NCBI GenBank assembly: GCA_029240245.1
Contig: JARBTJ010000022.1
Location: forward strand, 1-49,873
Direction of reading: 5' to 3'
Length of the DNA: 49,873 bases
Origin: Herbinix sp.
GTDB taxonomy: Bacteria > Bacillota > Clostridia > Lachnospirales > Lachnospiraceae
Positions 42,768 through 49,873 of the stretch are shown piece after piece. Position numbers and translations under genes: made by a program. The notes under the pieces were generated by a model. It was not told where the DNA came from, did no database searches, and saw only the letters and a list, made by a program, of their open reading frames with translations. Numbering within the stretch: the stretch's first letter is position 1; each line of letters opens with the position of its first letter.

Positions 42768-44222
42768 ATGTTTTTGGATAGCATGTTGGATCAATTAAAA
42801 TATACCTGTTTACAGGGCGATGTTCATAGTTCGGTCACAGAATTAGTGTATGATTCTAGAAAAATAACGAAAGATTGTGTATTTGTATGTATCACGGGAG
42901 CAGTTTCCGATGGACATAGTTATATACCAGATGCAGTAGAAAAAGGAGCAGTAGCCATTATCGTGGAAAAAGACGTTACTGTTCCGGACCGGATTACTGT
43001 AATCAAAGTTGAGGATACCAGGGTAGCTCTTGCTCATATGGCGGCAGCCTATTTCGGACATCCTGCAAAGAAGCTTACGACCATTGGAATTACCGGAACC
43101 AAGGGAAAGACGACAACCACTTATATGATTAAATCAATTCTTGAGCAGACAGGGATCAAAACGGGATTGATTGGTACTATAGAAACCATGATCGGAGACC
43201 TTGTGATTCCGGCCAATAATACAACTCCCGAATCCTATATCATTCAGAAAACGTTTGCCCAGATGGTAGAGGAAGGTTGTAAATGTGTAGTTATGGAAGC
43301 CTCCTCTCAGGGATTGATGCTGCACCGTCTGGACGGCTTTACCTTTGATTATGGTATCTTTACCAATCTGGAGCCGGATCACATCGGTGGTAATGAGCAT
43401 AAGGATTTTGAAGATTATATGTCAAGCAAAAGTAAATTGTTCCGCCAGTGTAAAGTCGGCTTACTTAACATAGACGACTCCCATGCTGAAGATATCTTAA
43501 AAGGCCATACCTGTGAAGTTGAGACCTTTGGTTTCTCGGATCAGGCAAATATCCGGGCAACGGATGTGGAGTTGGTCGGAAGAGATGGTTATCTTGGTAT
43601 TTCCTACCGTTTGGAGGGATTATTAAACTTCAGAGTTGATATCGGTATACCGGGTAAATTCAGTGTTTATAATTCTTTATGTGCGATTGCCCTGTGCAGA
43701 CATTTTGGAGTTGACTTGGAAGAAATGAAAAAGGCTCTCAATAATGTTGCGGTACGCGGAAGAATTGAATTGATACCTATTTCTGATAAATTTACATTGA
43801 TGATTGATTATGCTCATAATGCGATGAGCTTAGAAAGCTTACTGACCACATTAAAGGAATATCATCCAAGACGTTTGGTATGCATGTTTGGTTGCGGAGG
43901 TAACCGCTCCAGAAGCAGACGGTTTGAGATGGGAGAGGTATCCTCCAATTTAGCAGACTTAACGGTTGTGACCTCAGATAATCCAAGATTCGAGGAGCCT
44001 CAGGATATTATAAATGATATCATTGAAGGTGTGAAACGGGGCAGGGGTGAATACGTTGAAATCATCGACCGGAGAGATGCAATCAAGTATTGCATTGATA
44101 ATGCAAGAGAAGGTGATGTCATCGTACTTGCTGGTAAAGGTCATGAAGATTATCAGGAAATCAAAGGCGTGAAATACCATATGGATGAGAGAGAAATCAT
44201 ATGCGATATTGTACGGAAGTAA
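42768..44222 (+). CDS. murE: UDP-N-acetylmuramoyl-tripeptide synthetase (MurE)
   Basis: The 484-residue Mur ligase adds the third stem-peptide residue to UDP-MurNAc-L-Ala-D-Glu. The ATP loop GITGTKGKTTTTYM is at 107-120, EASSQGLMLHRL and TNLEPDHIGGNEH are family blocks, and the C-terminal SDNPRFEEPQDI matches the DNPR motif of enzymes that add meso-diaminopimelate. This suggests a DAP-type wall. I chose ATG 42768 with GAAAGGGAGG just upstream; the frame is open to 42729. Confidence 0.93.
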   Translation: MFLDSMLDQLKYTCLQGDVHSSVTELVYDSRKITKDCVFVCITGAVSDGHSYIPDAVEKGAVAIIVEKDVTVPDRITVIKVEDTRVALAHMAAAYFGHPAKKLTTIGITGTKGKTTTTYMIKSILEQTGIKTGLIGTIETMIGDLVIPANNTTPESYIIQKTFAQMVEEGCKCVVMEASSQGLMLHRLDGFTFDYGIFTNLEPDHIGGNEHKDFEDYMSSKSKLFRQCKVGLLNIDDSHAEDILKGHTCEVETFGFSDQANIRATDVELVGRDGYLGISYRLEGLLNFRVDIGIPGKFSVYNSLCAIALCRHFGVDLEEMKKALNNVAVRGRIELIPISDKFTLMIDYAHNAMSLESLLTTLKEYHPRRLVCMFGCGGNRSRSRRFEMGEVSSNLADLTVVTSDNPRFEEPQDIINDIIEGVKRGRGEYVEIIDRRDAIKYCIDNAREGDVIVLAGKGHEDYQEIKGVKYHMDEREIICDIVRK

Positions 44223-44383
44223 AAATATGCAGATAATACATGGATGAGAATCATTGAATTTATATAATTATACTCAAATGGTGGAACGTATACTTGAATA
44301 GGAAGGATAGTTTGTGTGGTCGAACTAACCCGCCACGATAAATCCATTGATGCCTGATTATAAATACACGAAGGAGGGCTTAT

Positions 44384-46630
44384 ATGTCTAATCAAACCTA
44401 TGCCGATATCATCATAGATATATCTCATGAAAATTTAGACAAGACATATCAGTACACTATCCCTGAGGATTTGATTCCCCAGGCAGTGATTGGAGCCCTT
44501 GTGGTTGTCCCTTTTGGAAAGGGCAACCGAAAAATTAATGGTTATATCGTTGGAATGTCCGGAGAACCTAAAATTGATGAAAAGCTGATCAAACCCATTG
44601 ATGAGGTGGTTAAAAATGCACCGGTCATCGAAAGCCACTTAATTTTTTTAAGCTTTTGGATTAAAGAAACCTTTGGCGGAACGATGAATGACGCATTAAA
44701 GACAGTGATACCCGTAAGAAAAGCAGTAAAAATCATAGAACAGAAGAGCATTAGCCTGGCAATTGATACGGTTCAGGCAAATCAGCTCTATTATGAATAC
44801 CAGAGAAAAAATAATGCTGCCCGGGTAAGGCTTATGGAAGCTTTGCTGAAGAATCCAATATTGGATTATGAGGATGCCATCCATAAACTGAGCATTCCCA
44901 GGAGCACCCTGCAGGGCTTAGAAAAGCAGGGAGTAACAAAAACGATTGCAGAACAGGTATACCGTAATCCGGTCAGAAATCAGGATATCAAGTATGTACC
45001 GGTTCAATTAAATGAAGAACAGCAGATAATTGTAGACGGCATCTGCAAGGATTATGAAGAAGGAATCCGTTCCACCTATTTAATTCATGGAATTACAGGA
45101 AGCGGTAAAACGGAAGTGTATATGGAAATACTGGCTGCTGTAATAGCTCAGGGGAAGCAGGTTATATTATTGATTCCGGAAATTGCGCTGACCTATCAGA
45201 CGGTAATGCGGTTTTATAAACGATTCGGTGACCGTATTTCCATAATGAATTCTAAGATGTCCCAGGGAGAACGCTATGATCAGAGTCTACGAGCGAAAAA
45301 TGGGGAAATTGATATTATCATTGGACCCCGTTCTGCATTATTTACTCCCTTTCAAAATCTTGGTATGATTATTATCGATGAAGAGCACGAAAACAGCTAT
45401 AAAAGCGAAACCTCACCGAGATACCAGGCTACATTGGTGGCTATCAAGCGTGCCGAGCTTACCGGAGCTTCTGTTATTCTGGGATCTGCGACACCGAGCC
45501 TTGAATCCTATCATAAAGCACAACAGGGTGAATATAAACTTTATACCTTAACAAAGAGAGCCAAGGAGGCTCATCCACCAAAGGTCTGGATTGTGGACTT
45601 GAGGGAGGAACTGAAGAAGAAAAACAAATCCATTTTCAGCGAAAAGCTGAAGGAGCTTATCATAGACAGATTGACGAAAAAGGAGCAGATTATGCTCTTT
45701 TTGAACCGGAGGGGCTATGCCGGGTTTGTTTCCTGCCGAAGCTGCGGTCATGTAATGAAATGTCCACACTGTGAGATTTCACTAACGACACATAATAGCG
45801 GTAAAATGCTTTGTCATTATTGCGGTTATGAAGAACCGCAACCCACCTTGTGTCCCACCTGTAAATCCAGATATATTGCAGCCTTCGGAACAGGAACGCA
45901 AAAGGTTGAGGAGCTTGTAGCAAGGGAATTTCCGGGTGCCAGGGTGTTAAGAATGGATACGGACACCACGAAAAACAAGGGAGGGCATGAAACCATTCTA
46001 TCCTCCTTTGCTAATCATAAGGCAGACATTTTAGTAGGAACCCAGATGATTGTAAAAGGACATGATTTTCCGAAAGTAACGCTGGTAGGAATTATCGCAG
46101 CCGATTTATCTCTTTATGCAGGTGATTTCAGAGCATCGGAGAGGACGTTCCAACTCCTGTGTCAGGCAGCAGGAAGGGCAGGACGCGATATACTCTCCGG
46201 TGAAGTGGTTATTCAGACCTACCACCCGGAGCATTACAGCATACAAACAGCAGCAATGGGGAATTACATGGACTTCTTTGAACAGGAAATGAAATATCGG
46301 AGCCTTATGCAATATCCGCCGGCAGCAAACATATTACTGGCTTTAATTACATCAAAAGAGGAAGCGGCAGCTGACAAAGCAGCGCTTCATCTCGGGGATG
46401 TTGTAAAGGAAATTTTAAATCAAAGGGAATTAGCCGCGCAGCTCATCGGACCGGCACCTGCGAATCTATCCAAAGCGAATGACATATATCGCAGAGTTAT
46501 TTACATCAAGTACAGTGATTATGGAACCCTAATCGATATTAAAAACTATCTGGAAGGCTATTTTAGTTTTTCAGAACATTTCGCAGGATGCAACCTTCAA
46601 TTTGATTTCAACCCGATGAGTACCTATTAA
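44384..46630 (+). CDS. priA: Primosomal protein N' (replication restart helicase PriA)
   Basis: The 748-residue helicase restarts stalled forks. The N-terminal DNA-binding domain begins YADIIIDISHENLDKTYQY. Next come Walker A GITGSGKTEVY, the DEEH box IIIDEEHENSYKSE, GSATPSLES, and a zinc-binding insert with four Cys-x2-Cys pairs (CRSCGHVMKCPHC, CHYCG, CPTCKS). A helicase motif VI QAAGRAGR follows. It lies 161 bases after murE and starts a priA-def-fmt-YugP-rsmB order common in clostridia. Confidence 0.97.
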   Translation: MSNQTYADIIIDISHENLDKTYQYTIPEDLIPQAVIGALVVVPFGKGNRKINGYIVGMSGEPKIDEKLIKPIDEVVKNAPVIESHLIFLSFWIKETFGGTMNDALKTVIPVRKAVKIIEQKSISLAIDTVQANQLYYEYQRKNNAARVRLMEALLKNPILDYEDAIHKLSIPRSTLQGLEKQGVTKTIAEQVYRNPVRNQDIKYVPVQLNEEQQIIVDGICKDYEEGIRSTYLIHGITGSGKTEVYMEILAAVIAQGKQVILLIPEIALTYQTVMRFYKRFGDRISIMNSKMSQGERYDQSLRAKNGEIDIIIGPRSALFTPFQNLGMIIIDEEHENSYKSETSPRYQATLVAIKRAELTGASVILGSATPSLESYHKAQQGEYKLYTLTKRAKEAHPPKVWIVDLREELKKKNKSIFSEKLKELIIDRLTKKEQIMLFLNRRGYAGFVSCRSCGHVMKCPHCEISLTTHNSGKMLCHYCGYEEPQPTLCPTCKSRYIAAFGTGTQKVEELVAREFPGARVLRMDTDTTKNKGGHETILSSFANHKADILVGTQMIVKGHDFPKVTLVGIIAADLSLYAGDFRASERTFQLLCQAAGRAGRDILSGEVVIQTYHPEHYSIQTAAMGNYMDFFEQEMKYRSLMQYPPAANILLALITSKEEAAADKAALHLGDVVKEILNQRELAAQLIGPAPANLSKANDIYRRVIYIKYSDYGTLIDIKNYLEGYFSFSEHFAGCNLQFDFNPMSTY

Positions 46631-46668
46631 ATTACCTGTAGAAATATCTTGTTAAGGAATGGAAATAT

Positions 46669-46704
46669 GAAACATTCACAAAATAGGAATGTTTCCTGTA
46701 TAAT
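46669..46704 (+). promoter_or_regulatory. def promoter with an overlapping 9-bp dyad
   Basis: TTCACA (46675-46680), an 18-base spacer and TATAAT (46699-46704) precede def. GAAACATTC (46669-46677) and GAATGTTTC (46687-46695) form a perfect inverted repeat across the -35 and spacer. No T run follows the second arm, so an operator is more likely than a terminator. Confidence 0.45.
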
Positions 46705-46767
46705 GATATCTAAAAAAATGTTATATTATAGAATATAGATTGTTTGAAAACAGAGAGGATGACAATA

Positions 46768-47250
46768 ATGGCTATCAGAAATATCAGAGAATTTGGAGAT
46801 AGTGTTTTAACGAAGATAAGCAAGGAGATTAAAGAGGTTGATCGTAAGCTTTTAATATTAATTGATGACATGCTCGATACGATGTATGAATCGTATGGTG
46901 TAGGCCTTGCAGCACCACAGGTTGGAGTGTTGAAGCGCGTCGCAGTAATTGATGTATCCGAGGAAGGCGATGAACCGATTATATTGATAAATCCGGTAAT
47001 TTTGGAGGTAGACGGTGAACAGACCGGAGATGAAGGCTGCTTAAGTCTGCCAGGAAAGGTAGGTACCGTTACCAGACCGAATTATGTTAAGGTTAAGGCA
47101 TATAACGAGAAGATGGAAGAGTATGTGATTGAGGGTACAGAGCTTTTGGCTAGAGCATTATGTCATGAAATCGACCATTTGAATGGTGTTTTATATACGG
47201 ATAAATTAATGGGTGAGCTTCGTGCCACTATGGATACCGAGGAAGTTTAA
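46768..47250 (+). CDS. def: Peptide deformylase
   Basis: The 160-residue metalloenzyme removes the formyl group from new proteins. All three motifs are present: GVGLAAPQVG (motif 1), EGCLSLPG with the metal Cys (motif 2), and HEIDHLNG with the HExxH-type metal ligands (motif 3). I chose ATG 46768 with GAGAGG 9 bases upstream. Frame-open codons back to 46744 look non-coding. Confidence 0.97.
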   Translation: MAIRNIREFGDSVLTKISKEIKEVDRKLLILIDDMLDTMYESYGVGLAAPQVGVLKRVAVIDVSEEGDEPIILINPVILEVDGEQTGDEGCLSLPGKVGTVTRPNYVKVKAYNEKMEEYVIEGTELLARALCHEIDHLNGVLYTDKLMGELRATMDTEEV

Positions 47251-47379
47251 TCAATTTTTTGATCATGGCTTTGATTATTTGAAATTAATCTGATTTTTAT
47301 TACTATAAATTCAATTAAAAAGCTTTTGGGTGTCTTTTGTATTATAGTAAATAGAAAGTCATAGGAAAGGAAGTAACAT

Positions 47380-48366
47380 ATGAAAATATTATTTATGGGT
47401 ACCCCTGATTTTGCGGCTCATATTTTAGAAAAACTAATACAGTCCGGACATGAAATGATCGGAGTGGTCACGCAGCCGGATAAAGAAAAAGGAAGAGGTA
47501 AAAACGTAAGCTTCCCGGCGGTTAAGGAGCTGGCCTTACAATATAATCTTACCCTATATCAGCCGGTAAAGGTTCGTGAGGAGAGTTTTCTTGATATTGT
47601 CAGGGAAATGGCTCCCGAGGTTATTGTTGTAGCTGCTTTTGGCCAACTTTTACCAAAGGCTTTGCTAGATATTCCGCCATATGGCTGTATTAATGTACAT
47701 GCATCCCTGCTTCCAAAATACCGTGGAGCAGCCCCGATACAGTATTCCATAATTGAAGGGGAGAAGGAAACCGGTGTTACCATCATGTATATGGATACTA
47801 AAATTGATACAGGTGATATGATTTTACAAGCGAAGACTGCAATTGATGATAATGAAACCGGCGGCAGTCTGTATGATAAATTGTCCGTACTTGGTGCAGA
47901 TTTATTAATCGAAGCCTTAGAAGGACTCAAAAACCAAACTGCTGTACGTATCCCACAGGATGATTCGGAAGCTACTTATGTGAAAATTCTGGATAAGGAT
48001 ATGGGTATAATAAATTTTGATGTACCGGCGGTAAAATTGGAACGGTTGATCCGAGGACTGAATCCCTGGCCAAGCGCATATACCTATTTAGATGGGAAAA
48101 CCTTAAAATTATGGCAAGCATCTGTGGAGAGCGAGGATACCTTTACAAATCGTGATAATTCTAATCAGCAAATTTATAGATTAGCACAACCCGGTGAAAT
48201 TATCGAAATAAGAAAGGATTCCTTCGCAGTAAAAACCAGTGTTGGTGTGCTGGTGGTAAAGGAACTGCAATTAGAAGGTAAAAAAAGAATGTCTGCGGAT
48301 GCATTTCTCCGTGGATATACCATAACCGTCGGAACCAAATTAGGTATATTAAAAAGTAATGAATAA
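47380..48366 (+). CDS. fmt: Methionyl-tRNA formyltransferase
   Basis: The 328-residue enzyme formylates Met-tRNAi using 10-formyl-THF. The N-terminal GTPDFAAHILEKL, the catalytic block INVHASLLPKYRGAAPIQ (Asn, His) and DTGDMI (Asp) are visible, and a C-terminal tRNA-binding domain follows. Def and fmt are functional partners and adjacent here. Length fits the family. Confidence 0.97.
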   Translation: MKILFMGTPDFAAHILEKLIQSGHEMIGVVTQPDKEKGRGKNVSFPAVKELALQYNLTLYQPVKVREESFLDIVREMAPEVIVVAAFGQLLPKALLDIPPYGCINVHASLLPKYRGAAPIQYSIIEGEKETGVTIMYMDTKIDTGDMILQAKTAIDDNETGGSLYDKLSVLGADLLIEALEGLKNQTAVRIPQDDSEATYVKILDKDMGIINFDVPAVKLERLIRGLNPWPSAYTYLDGKTLKLWQASVESEDTFTNRDNSNQQIYRLAQPGEIIEIRKDSFAVKTSVGVLVVKELQLEGKKRMSADAFLRGYTITVGTKLGILKSNE

Positions 48367-48532
48367 CAAACTAATCATTGTAAGTTTATTTATGGAGTTA
48401 TGATAATCGATGTTTATTCTATTTAAAAAATTGTAAAGTAATGAAGTATGATTCGTTTCTGGTACTGTGAGAATAATAATATGCTGCAGCAGAAGAATAT
48501 TAGAAATGAAATTAGAAGAAAGAGGTGTAACC

Positions 48533-49231
48533 ATGGGATTTTATCTGCCATTTTATGATTCAACTTATATACTTGTTATCATAGGGCTTGTGTTAACACT
48601 GGCTGCCTCCGCAAGAGTAAAATCAACCTTTGCCAAGTATTCCAGAGTCGGAAGCATGTCCGGTATCACCGGAGCCCAGGCCGCCGAGAGAATACTCCGT
48701 GCTTCCGGTATTTATGATGTAACGATAGAACGAGTTTCCGGTCAATTAAACGATAATTATGACCCAAGATCAAAGGTCTTGCATTTATCAGATGCCGTTT
48801 ATGGACAAAGCTCACTTGCAGCAATCGGAGTAGCAGCCCATGAATGCGGACATGCAATACAGCATAATAAATCATATGTACCGTTAAAAGTCAGATCCGC
48901 ATTGGTTCCGATTGCCAATATCGGTTCTATGGCTTCCTGGCCTTTCGTATTGTTGGGATTAACCATCAGCGGCTTTGGATTTTTGATTGATTTCGGTATT
49001 CTCCTTTTCTCTGCGGCTGTTGTCTTCCAATTAGTTACCTTACCGGTAGAATTTAACGCTTCAAAAAGAGCAATCGCAAGGCTGGGAGAAATGGGTATCT
49101 TATATGGAGACGAACTAGGTAATACTAAAAAAGTACTGAATGCGGCGGCTCTTACTTATGTAGCTGCAGCAGCCGCATCAATTTTAACCTTATTACGTTT
49201 GGTTATTTTAGGAGGAAGAAGACGTGACTGA
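48533..49231 (+). CDS. Membrane zinc metallopeptidase, YugP type
   Basis: The 232-residue membrane protein has an N-terminal hydrophobic segment (about residues 11-27), the zinc motif HECGH at 103-107 in AAHECGHAIQ, and two hydrophobic regions after it. This is the Zn_peptidase_2 (YugP) family, of unknown substrate. I chose ATG 48533 with AGAGGTG upstream and the product MGFYLPFYDSTYI. The stop overlaps the start of rsmB by 8 bases. TTGTAA (48378) with an AT-rich -10 near 48401 may be its promoter. Confidence 0.9.
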   Translation: MGFYLPFYDSTYILVIIGLVLTLAASARVKSTFAKYSRVGSMSGITGAQAAERILRASGIYDVTIERVSGQLNDNYDPRSKVLHLSDAVYGQSSLAAIGVAAHECGHAIQHNKSYVPLKVRSALVPIANIGSMASWPFVLLGLTISGFGFLIDFGILLFSAAVVFQLVTLPVEFNASKRAIARLGEMGILYGDELGNTKKVLNAAALTYVAAAAASILTLLRLVILGGRRRD

Positions 49232-49873
49232 TCAGATTAATGCCCGTGAAGTGGTTCTGGATATGCTGCTTGAAATCATAGAAGGGGATAAATTCAGTCA
49301 CACCGTAATGAACCATACTCTGAAAAGATATCAATACCTGGATAAGCAGGAACGTGCATTTATTTCAAGATTATGCACCGGTACCGTGAAGCAATATCTG
49401 ACCTTGGATTATGTCATCAACCGGTACGCCTCCCTGCCTGTTAGGAAGATGAAACCGCTGATCCGTAATTTACTGCGACTAAGTGTATACCAGATTCTGT
49501 ATATGGATCAGGTACCGGAATCAGCAGTCTGTAACGAAGCAGTGAAGTTAGCGAAAAAACGCGGGTTTATTAAGCTTTCCGGATTTGTGAATGGTATTTT
49601 GCGTAATATTGCCCGGAATGCATCCTCCGTTTCCTATCCGGACAAGACGATACAACCGAGGGAATACCTTTCCGTCAGTTATTCCATTCCTGAGTGGCTC
49701 GTACAAAGACTACTGAACCAATACGATTTTAATACAACGGAAGCAATGCTGGCAGCCTCCAATAAGGATAAGGAAGTAACGATTCGCTGTAACCGGAAGA
49801 AGGCTACACCCTCCGAATTAATTAAATGCTTGGAGGAGGATGGTGCCAAGGTCAGAGTGAGTGAGTACTTGGA
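49224..49873 (+). CDS. rsmB: 16S rRNA (cytosine-967-C5)-methyltransferase, N-terminal part
   Basis: A GTG start at 49224 lies inside the end of the YugP gene (8-base overlap), with GGAGG at 49211-49215. The frame is then open to the window end, giving about 216 residues. The N-terminus (TDQINAREVVLDMLLEI) and the NusB-like helical block (FISRLCTGTVKQYLTLDYVI, RNLLRLSVYQILYMDQVPESAVCNEAVKLAKKRG, FVNGILRNI) match RsmB/Sun. The SAM-binding domain lies beyond the window. Confidence 0.93.
   Translation, partial: MTDQINAREVVLDMLLEIIEGDKFSHTVMNHTLKRYQYLDKQERAFISRLCTGTVKQYLTLDYVINRYASLPVRKMKPLIRNLLRLSVYQILYMDQVPESAVCNEAVKLAKKRGFIKLSGFVNGILRNIARNASSVSYPDKTIQPREYLSVSYSIPEWLVQRLLNQYDFNTTEAMLAASNKDKEVTIRCNRKKATPSELIKCLEEDGAKVRVSEYL

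Overview
The window looks like chromosomal DNA of a low-GC, spore-forming-type anaerobic Firmicute, most likely a Lachnospiraceae (Clostridium cluster XIVa) relative. This is inferred from four things: the AT-rich base composition, strong AGGAGG-type ribosome binding sites, near-consensus sigma-A promoters, and typical clostridial gene sets (ArgJ-type arginine synthesis, AsnA, YesM/YesN regulators, and priA-def-fmt-YugP-rsmB). No species can be fixed from sequence alone, and no rRNA or tRNA genes were seen.

Region 1 (1-3.7 kb) is accessory and partly decayed. It holds a small hypothetical gene open to the window edge, a secreted papain-like cysteine protease with a clear promoter, a broken IS3-type transposase relic, a membrane-anchored hypothetical protein, and a frameshifted internal piece of a plant-type cofactor-independent phosphoglycerate mutase. 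Region 2 (3.7-13.5 kb) is a sugar sensing and uptake locus. It contains a membrane-anchored sugar-binding protein, a YesM/LytS-type histidine kinase, a YesN-type AraC response regulator, a second (lipoprotein) sugar-binding protein, and then a ChvE/MmsA/MmsB (XylFGH-like) monosaccharide ABC transporter behind its own promoter. This resembles the XylFII-LytS-YesN three-component arrangement known from clostridia, but with two sensor-like binding proteins.

Region 3 (13.5-27.5 kb) is mixed metabolism: asnA, a histidine phosphatase, a minus-strand block (aldo/keto reductase, HAD phosphatase, SDR, GNAT acetyltransferase), and mntP behind a yybP-ykoY manganese riboswitch. It continues with an AEC transporter with a structured leader, a DegV protein, a TrmH-like methyltransferase, an MFS transporter with a repetitive charged loop, a GDPD phosphodiesterase and an alpha/beta hydrolase. 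The hydrolase gene runs directly into a 24-25 unit, 14-bp tandem array, which is followed by a strong hairpin and a six-copy 23-bp array. Region 4 (27.8-33.6 kb) is arginine synthesis: argG on the minus strand, divergent from maf, then argJ-argB-argD, with candidate ARG boxes and very good promoters.

Region 5 (33.7-40.6 kb) has a small DMT transporter, then comEA, an OmpR-type response regulator, its kinase, a double GerMN lipoprotein and comEC. Region 6 (40.7-42.5 kb) is small and accessory: a zinc-ribbon protein, a 70-residue Cys-rich protein, and a conserved-looking 93-residue protein whose promoter carries a palindrome resembling a LexA/DinR box. Region 7 (42.7 kb to the end) is housekeeping: murE, priA, def, fmt, a YugP-type zinc metallopeptidase and the 5' part of rsmB.
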